A DNA stretch of 64,000 bases from Erythrophleum ivorense (lineage: Eukaryota; Streptophyta; Magnoliopsida; Fabales; Fabaceae), in the NCBI GenBank assembly GCA_026724425.1, contig JAIUCV010000278.1, positions 930,001 to 994,000 on the forward strand, given 5' to 3'. The notes under the pieces were generated by a model. That model was given only the letters and a program-made list of their open reading frames with translations, made no database searches and was not told the DNA's origin. Shown here piece after piece: positions 37,665 through 50,300 of this stretch (its first letter is position 1; each line of letters begins with the position of its first letter). Position numbers and translations under genes: made by a program.

Positions 37665-37700
<36 letters not shown>
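37660..37700. repeat. (TA)n microsatellite
   Basis: About 18 alternating TA units lie in the interior of the putative large transposon. A similar shorter run lies at 38343-38366. Confidence 0.9.
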
Positions 37701-37702
<2 letters not shown>

Positions 37703-37866
37703 GGTTTTGATATAACCTCATATAAGTGAAAATTCTTCTATATGTACTTTTACAATTTGATAGGTCATGCTTATATCTAGGGGATTGATCAATTTTAAAA
37801 TTAAGAGTTTATATAGATCATTTTTTTTTGTGAACTATCTTTCTCATTTTATTGTGTTAAGAATGG

Positions 37867-38559
37867 TAAGGGTTGTTCATGGGTAAGGTTGAGTTAGACA
37901 TTTAATATGTCCGATGCCAGGCCCGATTAAGACATCAGACTTGCTTTTATGCCCGTGGCTTGGCTTGACCTGAACAAGTCCGGTTTTATGTTGGGTTAGG
38001 ATATATTAGAGTCGCTAGAGCATTTTTTTTTATGAACTGATACTTGTAATATAAAAATATATTTTTGCAAACTCATAGGCATATTCTTCAAAATAATAGG
38101 TTTTTAGAATCTTCATATTTTTATCAATAATAAAAAAATAGTTTGGTATTATCAAGTAAAAGATAAGTTATATTAATATAATTAGTCTTAGGTAAATATG
38201 TGTATTTTTATTATTCAATAAAAGAAATATTAGTAAGCATGCACATTAATGATAAAAATAATTAAGAAGTAGGGAGAGTTTAGGTATATAATAAAAGTTG
38301 TAGTATGCAAAGAGAATCACATGAAATAAAAAAGAGAGAGAGATATATATATATATATATATATAATGACAAGATATTGATAACTAAAAAAAAGTAACTA
38401 TTATGACAGGTTGGGCAAAATATGTTTTCGCCGTAACCTGACCCGACTTGATATAGTTGTATTTAAAGTTCTACTCATTTATATTTTTGGTCCGACTTGA
38501 CTTGATTAGATCGGGTTAGGGCGGGCCCCAAGGGCCTAATGGGCCGATGAACACCCCTA
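37867..38559. mobile_element. hAT-type non-autonomous element, copy 2 (693 bp)
   Basis: The left end is TAAGGGTTGTTCATGGG. The right end in reverse complement is TAGGGGTGTTCATCGGCCC. Interior sequence near the right end (GATCGGGTTAGGGCGGGCCCC) resembles the other two family copies. No convincing 8-bp duplication remains around this copy. Confidence 0.6.
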
Positions 38560-40738
38560 GTAACTATATACTAATTGATCAATTACTGCATTTCCAGCTA
38601 AATAGATTTACTACCATTGAAACTTCACTAATTTGTCTCTTCAATTTTAACCTTGATCACTAATCCATCTCTTCTTATTGAAGCTCATAAAGAAAAATAG
38701 ATTCTCTTTGGGGTAACTTTTTAAGATTATAATTCTCTGTTATGATTTGGGCTTTATAAAGATATTCTTTGATATTTTGAGCTTAGAACTTGTAACATGT
38801 TCAGATTGAAAATTGTAAAATGTAGTCGTGGAGGACATTAATCCATTCTAAAGCCCTATTGCAATTTGATGCCCAAAACTTGTACCATAAGATCTATTTT
38901 AGGAATGAAAGAATAATTTTGAGTGATTACACACATTTAAATATGCAAGATGCTGAATATCTTTCATGGAAGCTTCACTATAAGCATATTGATGAAATTT
39001 TATGGATATAGGACATCATAAAAATTATTTGACGTGGCAACCATGAAGACAATGAAGAATAAGCATTCTGTCAATATGCTTTATGGAAGCAATTCAAAAT
39101 TACCACACATATCTTGCACCATACAATTCTTCATAATAATTACCAAAAGAACTAATTAAGACAAAGAAATAAAGCACTAATTCCATGGAACTAATTTGAA
39201 ATTCCTTTTTACCAACTTCCATTCACTTTGTTTTATACTTTGATCTTTTTCATAGGCAATTTAAATGTGTAATAACTCCTTTAACCATTTAAATTTATTA
39301 ATATGGCATCACATGACTGCAATATGGTGCCCCCACACCTAACTTTGAGATTGAAGTATGTAATCAAGTTTTGATTCCTTTTTTATCGTTTTAGGAAGTT
39401 AGGGGTGGATGGGAATTCCAATTTAAGTGATGAAATCAACAAGCTCCTTAGTGTAAAGAATGTTGTTGTTGGTCTAAGGTAATTTATTCACAAAAGTGGC
39501 CTTGAGTTTTTTGTTTGTTTTAATATTTTTATCTCATTAGAAAAATGGTTCTCCCCTAGTTTGCTAATAGCAAGAAAAAGTTTAATTCAGAGCTTGACCT
39601 TCTAAGTATGCACCTTTTGCTTGTTTAGGCTAGTAATAACTCTATGATACACTAATTATTGTAGACAAGCCTATCTTTTGCTGTCAGGTCCAACATGTTG
39701 AAGACAGAGTTGAAGATTTGCTTCTTAAAATACAAGAGGGACAAGTGTGCGTGTTATTGTGAAAGTTTCTACTTATACAAGAAGGACTTTGGGTTGCTTC
39801 TAATTATAAGATTTGAGCTTTGAAGAAATATTATTTTATATCTAATTACTCTTAGCGTGATTCAAATAAGATGTCAACTTTTAGAGTTTAGTGTATGTTT
39901 TAAGGGATGAATTTGATTTTAATATTGTCCTTGACCTTTGTATAATTGTAAATTAATATTATTGATACATCTTTGTACCATATGATTTGCTTTGATTCAT
40001 GATCATATGGCTTTTGTGAATTTTTTCTCAATCAAGGCAATTAAATATCCATTTATCTATCTTTCTTTTTGGTATTGAAATGAAGGTGTTTTGTATTAGT
40101 TTTTGGATTTTTTTTCTTAAATTTAATTTAGAAAGCAATTTAAATAGCCGTTAAAAATTCTAGTTTATTGCAATTTTATATTGCAATTAAACCACAAGAT
40201 AACTATCATTGTGAACCAATCTATTGCAATTTTGGAAATTATGGCTAAACCACTAGTTGTGGTTAAAACTGCAGCTAAGACATATTTTTTTTAATAGCGC
40301 GTTAAGTTTAGTTTGGTGGATTGTGACTTAATTAGTTCTCCAGTGTTGTTATAAGTTCAAACTTGGTGTTTGCAAACTACATATAATTAATTAGCATATT
40401 TAATTATCATTTTAAAATATAAAAGACAGAGAATTCCAGTTTTAGCACTAATAATGATAAAAATATGAAATTAAATTTTTTGTTATACTATTTAGTTACT
40501 ATACAACACAACAAACTTTTTCAAAAAATAATAATAAAAAAATAGTGTCCCACTATTTGGGTGGCACAGCAAAGGACCTAAATTCTAAAAATATATTGCT
40601 TCTAAGCTACCAGAGACATAATTAACAGGCCCTTGGCCTTATTCTTAAACTGGGCTTAACATTCAATCCCAAAAATCAAAACACCAGCTCTATATTTCAA
40701 TAGCCTGGTCTCTTGTTCTTGAGGCTTTATATGAGTAG

Positions 40739-42363
40739 CTAGTGCGTACGTAATAGGTGAAGGGTTTCACCAGCTCGCATGTTTGAGGACAATACGAGGT
40801 TCCTATACTGTTTATAAGTAACAGGACGATAAAGACGAGGATGTTCACAGTCCACCAGCTCAGCTGGGGCCTCAACAATTCCCTCCCTTGGTCCTAACAT
40901 AAACGTAGCTATTGAGACACGGCTTCTTCCTTCCTTGCATTGCACGCGGTGCTTCACATTGTAAAACCTTCCATTGCTCCATACCTATTTTCAAAGCAAT
41001 ATACATGATGGAGACGAAGATATAATTTGTACGTGAAGGTGTTTGGTGTATGTACTTACATGAGCAAGATCTCCGAGATTAACAAGGAGGGTGCCTGGGA
41101 TGGGAGGGGCTTCCACAAAAGAACCAAACTGGTCCATCACTTCAAGACCCCCAACATTGTCATCATCTTGAAGAATGGTAAGGAACCCAGAATCTGTGTG
41201 TATCTGTACCCCAGAGTGCCCTACAGTTTGTGGGGTGAAGTTGTATTTGTTAATCCTGAACTGGGATGGCCAGTCCATGAAATTATCAACACTCGTCGCT
41301 AGGCCCAGCGACTCACCCATTTTTTGCCCTAGTTTTTCCGCCAACTCGTGAGTTGCTTGCCCATATGCCTCAAGTATTTGCCTAATAAATATAGATAATA
41401 ATACCAAATCTATTAGTATACAATGACATGGAGTAATATAATTCAAAAGCCATAAATCTTTAAATTATTTCAATTACTTAATTACAGACCTTATGATCTA
41501 GAACAAGAAGCGATACAAAAGGGAAAAGGAATTCAAGATCAAAGTCTCAATTGCTAATAATTTATAAGCTGAAATAAGAAATGTCAATATATACCCTATA
41601 GTAATGCCAAGTAGGATCTCAACTAACATAACCTTAGGCCAAATACATTTTTAATCATATCCTCTAAGTAATTCATAATCGTTTTCATTATACAATCACA
41701 GATCTTAATTTTCAAATTAACATAGTAAAATAAGCAATAGTTTCATCTTCTCACATTCTACAACCTAATTACTAAATAATAATTTTGTCATCTAAATTTC
41801 TCATATTGCATCAACAAATTTAGCCGCTGATCAAACAAATAAAAAATTCTGGCCATTGGCAGTGACGTGATGGGCTCACATAAAGTTACGGATTTTGCTT
41901 TTAGATCAAGACTTTTCACCATTAAAATTCAAGAATGAAAGAATAAAAGAGCTCAACCATAACAATATCCTGAAAATCTTTTAACTAAAAATGTAAATAA
42001 TTCCAAGAGAGAGAGAGAGGACCTTTGGTGGGGTGAGGCATCCAATTGAGAACAGAAATGGCGAACAGCTTGAGAGGAAGCGGAGTCAAAGAGACCCAAG
42101 GCCTCGTAGAGAGGATTAGTTGGCGTGCGTGCCACGTAGCCGCTGCCCTGAATGACGTCGGAGTTACGCTTCTTGGTTTCTATAGGAAGGTCCAACAGAG
42201 ATCGAACCACCGTCTTCATCTCTGCCATGAGGCCCAAAGGAATAGGATGCTTCATCACTCTGAAACAACCCCATTTCTCACACGCCTCTCTTAGCTTCTC
42301 GCATTCCTCTACTCCTGATGATAACTTCTCCACATCAATCCCTGGGATCATGGTAATGGACAT
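40739..42363 (-). CDS. DAO: 2-oxoglutarate-dependent dioxygenase DAO (auxin oxidation)
   Basis: Three exons join in one frame: 42363-42023, 41381-41060 and 40984-40739 (341, 322 and 246 nt), giving 302 residues, the usual DAO length. Splice sites are GT-AG: donors AAAG/GTCCTC and TCAT/GTAAGT, acceptors TTAG/G and ATAG/GTAT. The N-terminal 2OG-dioxygenase domain contains W-G-C-F-R (31-35). The iron ligands are His175, Asp177 (H-T-D) and His233. The 2-oxoglutarate-binding R-x-S is Arg243-Ser245. The start is the first ATG, with a second Met four codons on. Relatives are cytosolic enzymes that oxidise indole-3-acetic acid, or its amino-acid conjugates, to oxIAA forms and so limit auxin; substrate here is inferred. 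A dead tandem copy lies 6.3 kb away. Confidence 0.9.
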
Positions 42364-44304
42364 TGCCCTCTCCTCTCTTTCTTTTCTCTTTTTTCCCCCT
42401 TCTTAACTGTGTTACCACGACACCTTGTATGCTTTATTGTGGGTTGTCTCTTTCGTGCTGTTTACTTTTGTGCACATTCAATGTACCATTCCATTACTGA
42501 CGACATCAATTTACCACTTTTCAAATTTCAATATGATCTTTTAGTAATTTTTTTTATGGGAATTAAATTGCTCTATCGGCAGCACTTCATTTATATTTTA
42601 TTATATATATGTTGGGTTTCTTTTGGTTTGTCTGGGCAGCCAAAAGTTATATTTCCATACTAATACGGCTTTGTCCTTTTGGAAAATAACAAAATAAGCA
42701 TTAAATTGGCAGGAGAAGAGTGCAATGGAACTGTGTAAATTGTTTAAAAATGGACATGCGTGACGTGACTCTTCCTTGTATGTCTTCTCTTTCTTTAATC
42801 CAAGTCTTTGTGCAAATAAGATTATATAATATATAAATCATGTACAATTTGTATAAAATTTGTAATCCTTATATAGTCTACCTCACTGAAAATTAACCTC
42901 CAAATAACCGTTCAATTGTTTATTGCAATGTCTGTCACGTGTCAGGCAACTGATTCATCAGTTAGTGTTATATAATTTATAATTTTAAAAGTTGTGCTTA
43001 TTCATGTATATACGTTTATAATTATAAATAAAGAGCTTATTGGTTCACGTTTATCTCTGGATGAATTAGTTGGACGTGCAAATATTTGCTAGAATGGATA
43101 TGCCTGACTCCTTTTTCTCCTCCAATTTCCTTGAAAGCTTGGATGACTAGGAAAGGACGCAAATAATGGCATGCACTTCACTAGTCCAATTTGTAATCTT
43201 TTGGGATATTTTTGAATGGGATTGAGTATTTTAAAGCTTTCTTTTTACTAATAAAATTATAAGAAAAAAATTACCCTCAAGTTCTCATGTTTCTCTATTT
43301 TTGGATAGTCTTTCAAAGTCACGGTTCATTAACTTCTTCTTCTTTTATATATTTTTTTTATTTGGCCTTGTATGTCTTCTCTTTCTTTAACTCCACTCAT
43401 TGAGCAGATAAGATTATTTATTTTATAATATAATTGCGAGAAGAGGTTAATACGCCATTAATAGTTTACTCCTTATGTGAGTACAAGAACAGGTACATCA
43501 ATGCATAAATTAGAGAGTCCTAGTTGCTTAAGGCAATCACAATTAAGATAGAGCAGTAGGCATTGGAATTGACAGTATTCATAAAATAAGAACAAAAGCA
43601 GTCCCGCGTGGACTTAATCAAACCCATTTTGCAGTTCTAACCAAAAAAAAAAAAAAAAGCATTTTGCAGCTTTGGATTTTTTTCTTTTACCTTCCCAGGT
43701 GGTAGTTCCTCGTTTAAAATAGAAAAAATAAGAAGTTGGGCAGAAATGGAAACCATGCACTGCTATTTTATTCCCTTACTCGATTTCATGTTTGAATATA
43801 CTGCCCTTGGATTTGTCATCAAATTCTTCAATCAAAATGTAACGTAAACATTTTTTCTAATTGAACAATAAATTATTGATTTCTTCAAAAAAAAAATTAT
43901 ATTTTAATTAAAGAATCTAATAATAAATACTCAAATAATTACATTTATTATTATTTTTTCTGTAATGTATTACCTCGGGAGCTCACCAGCATGCAGCATT
44001 TAGTGATTCCCGAGTCTTCCAAAATCTAATATAATCCCAGATAATTGTATAAGTGTAGGAAAAGACATGCATAAATTTATATGTGCAAGGTGTGATGTGT
44101 GTGTGTATGTATTTATATATAGTTAACCACCCAACCAACCTAGTGATCTTGGAAAGTGATCACACGAAATTGAAAAGAAAAAGAAGATGAAGGAGAAGAG
44201 CGAGACTAGCAAAGCAATGATCTCCTTACCTCTTGTCCATACTAGAATTCCAGCAAGCAACTTTCGTGAAGCGTGGTTCATGAGTACCTATATACAAAGA
44301 GCTA
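42364..44304. other. Spacer between KCBP 3' end and DAO 5' end
   Basis: Both genes run leftward, so this holds the DAO promoter and the KCBP 3' untranslated region. The DAO leader just above the start codon is purine-rich on the coding strand. TGTATGTCTTCTCTTTCTTTAA occurs twice, near 42777 and 43370, suggesting a small local duplication. No other gene was seen. Confidence 0.4.
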
Positions 44305-47300
44305 CTACACAGAATGGTGGCCATCTGTCCTCTCCCTAGTTGCACTTTCTTCTAGAATATCTTCTAAATCTTCATCCTCATCCCTTCTACCTGCTTGCTC
44401 CTTCCAATCTGCAACCAACTTCTTCAATCTTGCTACCTCTTTTGAAGAAACATTCTTGCTGGGATCATTCACGATCGATCTCACCCGCGATGCATACCTG
44501 AATAAGCATTAAAACAGACGGCCACAATCATGCATGGTAGATTCCCAAAATCGTAGGACAGAAACAGATGTACATAGTAAAGATGAAGAACATACATCAG
44601 AGAATTGTTTGTCTCATCCAGGTTTGATTCTGCCGGAGATACATTCACAAACATGAGAGTTTTGGCATTGCCACCAAGTGAATCACTCATCAGCAGAGTT
44701 AACTTGTGATTCCTATAAGGTATGTGTTGGCCACCAGAGGACAAAGCACTGATAACATCACCAAGTGCGGATAACGACCTGTTGATGCTTTGAGCTTCTT
44801 TGAGTTGACTACCTGAGGAGCCTGATTTTTTCACTCTTTCTGAACCGGTAAGATCCACAAAACTTAGCTGCATTTTAAAATTCAACATTAAACACGATGC
44901 CTTGAGCTCATATTTCATCAAAACAAATCACGTTTCACAATGTAAGTCATAAATAAGTCTATCTTACTGCTGTTCAGAGAGAAGGGAGGGGGGAAAGCAA
45001 AGATACATAAATGATACCTTTCCTCTAGCAATTGCTTGACTTTGAAGGTTGGTACTTTCAATTACAATTGATAATATAAGATGAGATCTAGAGCTCTCTT
45101 CATTCATTTGTGTTCCAGATGTATGCCGCCGTTCTGATCCTCTTTGTATTATGTTATTCAATTCCTCCATAGTGGTAATTGACACAACTATTGTATTTTC
45201 CACAGCTACCATACCCTACCAATAAAATAAAAAACTTATTATTGAGAGCATTCTAAGAAGAAAAATATTGTTTTTCCACAAATTTGGACACTGTTATCAC
45301 AAGTTCCTTAATTTCCAAAAATTATTTTGAAATAATTCTGGAAATAATTACTTGCACATATTAAGAAACAAAAGATAGTATTTGCTCACGACCATAACAA
45401 TAGTTAAAAAAAAAAAAGATAAAGATAAAAAGCATGATTAATTGGAATATAAAAAAATTATTAATTTCAGTAAGTTATTTAACTAGGAAATCACAATGAC
45501 AGCATAGAGATAGTCATTACCTTTGAATCCTTGTTATCCAATTTTAAATGCTTTGCAATCTTAGGTAACAAAATATCTACAAGTGCTTAATCACAATGAT
45601 GGCACAGAGATAATCACCTTTGAATCCTTCTTGATATCCAATTTTACACGCTTTGAATTGTTAGGTAAAAGAAGATCTACAAGTGTATCTTGATATAGTT
45701 CCACCATGTATGCCTGCATTGTTAATACATGGTCTTTGTGATAAACTTACTCCATATTACAACCAAAAAACACGATAAAAATTTAATATAATCATTTAAA
45801 GGCAAAAAATAATTAAATGTATATTCATTAGAAATACCGATATCATTGACACAACAAATTTTAAAAAGCAATGAAGAGAAGTGAATTTTATTAATTATAA
45901 TTTGCACTATTATTACCTTTAAGGAAAAAGAAAATTTGTTACTATCTCTCTTTAAAATTTTGAAAAGTTCTGCAGTAGCACGGGGTGTAAGCCCAGGGTT
46001 GTTTTCAGATCCATAGATTGTAAATGTCTTTCCAGATCCCGTTTGACCATAAGCAAATATGCAGACATTATAACCATCTACAGCAGATTGTACCAAATAC
46101 TGCATTGCAAATGACCGAAAGAAAGGCATTAACAATGAGTGTAAGAAAAGAACATAGTTATTGTCGTAGATATGAAAGGAATCTGATCTTTAAGTTGATC
46201 TATCAAGACGTGCCCTTGTATCCTCAAATACATCTTCTTGGGTGGCATCACCATCAAACACTCGATCATATATGTGGTGCTTTGGTTTATCATCCTTCCA
46301 TGGATGTTCAACTGTAAACTCATCTATACAAGTAAGAACATCTCTTTCTTTCCAAGCAATCTCTTTTTCACTAAGAGGTCTTAGCCGACAATAAACTCTA
46401 ATCTTGCCTTTCATATCTGAAATAGAACAAAGTTCCAATGTTGTAATAATGCCAGTAATATATGTACACGCACACACAAACATAACCATTATTTCCTTAA
46501 AATCATTGGCCACCTTCTATGGTGTTAAAGTAATGCTTCCTAAGAAGCTGTTCTTCCTTATAAAGCAATTCCATTTCAGCTAGTTGAGCCCCTTGCATCT
46601 TCAATATAGCAGCTGTTTGTTCATTTTTTCTATCAATGTCCTAAATAAAGCAAATAGAAACCCATAAAAAAAAAGTGCTTCACCTTCAATTAAACACCAA
46701 AAAAAAAAATTAATATGTCTCAACTTATATGCATTATCAGGCAATAGGAGCAGTGAAAATACATAAAAAAGAGTGTTGGGACCTCTCTCATTTCTCTCAG
46801 TTCTTCCAGCTCCTTTAAATTATTCTGCACTGCAACCAACTCAGAGTCCTTGATTGACAGAGTAAACTCAGCAGCCACTATTTCTTGTATAATCCCTTCA
46901 AGCTTCTTTTCAAGGTCATGCACTTGAGATTTTAGGGCTTTGCGTTCTTGCTCAAATTTTTGTTCAAGAAAACTAATCTGCATCTCCACAATTACCATGG
47001 ATGTTGATTGATCACAATCTCAAAATTACAGGTCTTAATTATGAATACGGAGTTTGAATTGTTGTATGTTACCTCGTCGCCATTTCTGTTCTCAAGCTCT
47101 GTTAACTTCCTTTCCAAAATCAATTTTTCGTTTGTTAGTTTTCTGATAATTTCTTCTGCTGCATGCAGCTTATCTTCACTTAGTTTTAGCTCATTTTCAA
47201 CTTTTTGTAACACCTATTAAGTACCAACCCAAGGTTCATAGTTTGCACGTCAAAAGAAATAGCAGCCATATTAATAAAAGAAAGATCTTGATAACATGAA

Positions 47301-50300
47301 TCACCAGAGCTCCAAAAGTGACTTACTTGGTTATTTGCTTCATTGGTATCCTTTTTGGTAGCGTTCTCTATCATCAGATTAGTCAACTTGGCCAACCTTG
47401 CTTCCATGTTCATTTTCTCTATAATAACAGCCTAGTATATTCCACAATCAGCAAGACAAGTGGATAACACAGATAAAATAAGACTCATTCTCTGAAGTTA
47501 AGACCTTTACCTGAAGTTCCTTGTCCTTTTCATTGCATAATGATCTAAGCCTATCAAGATCACTTGAAAGTTCCAGAAGACTTTGTTTACCAGCCTTTAA
47601 ATATTCTTTCAAGCCCTCCAATTCTTCTTGCATTTTCTCTTCTTGCTTTTGTTTTTCATGCAATTCTTCCAGCAACTATTCAATTTCAACATAAAATAAA
47701 TATTGAAACCTTTGACTGCAAGATATACATTAGACATTTTGAAGGGTATAGGAACAAAATTCTTTTATTTATATTGAATGTTGAGTTGTACAAAGTATAT
47801 GCTGAATTTTAAGTACAACAATAATAGCAACAACAACCAAGCTTTTTTCCACTAAAGAAGGTCGGTTATATGGATCAATCGAATTATAAAATCCTATTAT
47901 AAATCATATTTTTAGATAAACTATTTAATTCTAAATCCTTCTTAATAATTTCTTTTATAATTTTTCTTGGTCTCTCTCTATCTCTGATTATTAGATTACT
48001 CTCCATCTAATCTACTCTCCTAATTGGAGTTCTATAAGTCTTCTCCACACATACCTAAACTATCTAAGTCGCGATTTTACAATTTTTTTCATAATAAGCG
48101 CGACCTCCACTTTCTCTTTAATACACTCATTTTTAATTCTATATTGTTTAGTGTATCCACTCATCAAATGCAACATTTTTATCTCTATAACTTTGAACTT
48201 ATTCTCTTGTTAATTTTTTATTATCCAACATTCAATTCCATATAACATTGCAGATTTTATAACTGTATGATAGAATTTACTCTTAAACTTGAGTGGTACT
48301 CTTATATCACAAATAATGTTTGAAATACTTCTTCATTTCATCCACTCTAATCAAATCATATGTTTTACATCTTCTATTTTCCTATCATGCTGCTGTATGA
48401 TGAACCCAAGATACTTAAACCGTATGACTTGTAGTATAGTATGTTCTCCAATTTTCACTTTTGCATTAGATTCAGTACATCTCTTACTAAATTTACATTC
48501 TATATACTCTGTTTTACTTTTACTTAAACGAAATCTATATGTTTTTAAAGTTAGTTTTTACATTTCTAACTTCTCGTTCAATTCCTTTCTCGATTCTCTA
48601 ACTAAGACTATATCATCTGCAAAAAGCATGTATTATGGCACCGACTCTTGGATATATTTAGTGAACATATCCAAAACTAATGTAAAAAGATAAGGACTCA
48701 AAATTAACCCCTGATGCAGACCAATAGTTATTGAAAAATCTTGCGTGAGTTCACTTTTTGTTCTTACACTAATTGTAACCCCATCATACATATTCTGGAT
48801 TATTCGAATATAAGTAATACGAATTCTTTTTTTCTCTAAAACCTTCTATAAAACCTCTCTTGGCGCCCTATCGTATACTTTCTCTAAATCGATAAATACT
48901 GCGTGTAAATCTTTTTTATTCCTTCTATATCTCTCCATCAATTTTCGTAACAAGTATATCGCTTCCATGATCGATCTTTTTAGTATAAAACTAAATTGAT
49001 TCTTTGTAACATGAGTCTCTTGTTTTAATTTTCGCTTAATTACCTTTTCCTATAACTTCATTGTATGGCTCAAGCTTAATTCTCCTATAATTTACACAAT
49101 TTTGTATATCTCCTTTGTTTTTATAAATAGGGATTAAAGTACTTCTCATCCACTTGTCCAATATTCTCTTAAACCTCATAATTTCGTTAAATAATTTTAT
49201 GAGTCAACTTACACCTTTTTCTTCTAAATCCTTTCATACCTCAATGAGTATATTATCCAATTCAACTGTTCTGTTATTCTCCATTCGTTTTAATGCTTAT
49301 TTTACTTTTGATTCTCGAATCCTATGATAAAAAATATAATTTTAATCCTCCTCTTTAGTGTCTAACCTATTCGAATGCAATAAAATTGTGTCCTTCATTA
49401 AATAGTCTATAAAAATAACTGTTTTATTTTCCTTCGATATCTTGTTCCGTAACTAAGACTTTCCTTTCTTTATCCTTAATGTATTTCACTTGATCCATAT
49501 CTCTTGACTTTCTTTCCCTATTTTTAGTTAGATTGTAAATACTTATTTCTCCAATTTTAATATCTAAGTATTGATATAGCCCATCAAATGCCTTAGCTCT
49601 TGCTTCACTTACTGCATTTTTAGTGTCTTTTTTAGTTACTATATATTTTTTTCTAATTCTCATCACTCTTATACAAAAATCATGTTTTATAACACTCCCT
49701 TTTAACCTTAACATTATCATGCACGCTTGCATCTTATTACTAATATTCTTTATCCTTAGATCTAAAATCTCTTAATTCATTGAGTATCTTCTTTGCCACA
49801 TTTCTGATCTTTTTAGCCATCTTGTCACACATATCGTTAGCACCTCCTTGTACTTCCCAAAATCTTTACTCCAAAATCTTTCTCTATAAGTTCTTTTCTT
49901 TATTCTCCTTCAATTGCCACCACTTTATCATTGACATCTTATCTTGATCTTTGCTTTTTACTCTCATCTTAATTTGAACATCCATAATCAAGATTTTATG
50001 ATAAGTAGTCAAACTCTTTCTAGATATAACTTTACAATCCATACAGAGTTTTCTATCTGCTTTCCTTATTAGAAAGAAATCAATTTGAGAGTATGTCCTT
50101 CTACTTTTGTACGTAATAAGATGCTCCTCACGCTTTTTAAAACAAGTATTGGCTACCATAAAATCGAATGCTAATGAAAAGTCTAAAATAGTTTTACTCT
50201 CTGCATTTGCTCCCTCTAAGTCATGTCTCCCATGCGCACCCCCATACTCTCTACATACACTCCCTATATAATTATTAAGATTTCTTTTTAGGAAAATCTT

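Larger units (their letters stand above)
36410..40310. mobile_element. Probable large non-autonomous DNA transposon, decayed (about 3.9 kb)
   Basis: Left subterminal sequence (36424-36560) contains ACTGTGGTTG, TGTAGCTAAAATATGACTTA and ATGACTTAGTTGCG. Right subterminal sequence (40120-40310), reverse-complemented, contains TATGTCTTAGCTGCAGTTTT and CCACAACTAGTGGTTTAGCC. Repeated variants of 'tgRcttagYtgcRgttttta' at the two ends in opposite orientation suggest a CACTA- or MULE-like element with subterminal repeats. Exact termini and target duplication were not resolved. The interior has no intact frame and hosts a nested hAT element at 37867-38559. Confidence 0.35.

Noticed and set aside
40690..40878. 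62-codon minus-strand frame overlapping the DAO end
   Set aside because: It is the wrong frame of DAO exon 3; the correct frame ends at 40739.
45722..46135. 137-codon minus-strand frame read as one exon
   Set aside because: Only 46099-45917 is exon 19 of KCBP; the rest is intron read-through past the GT donor.
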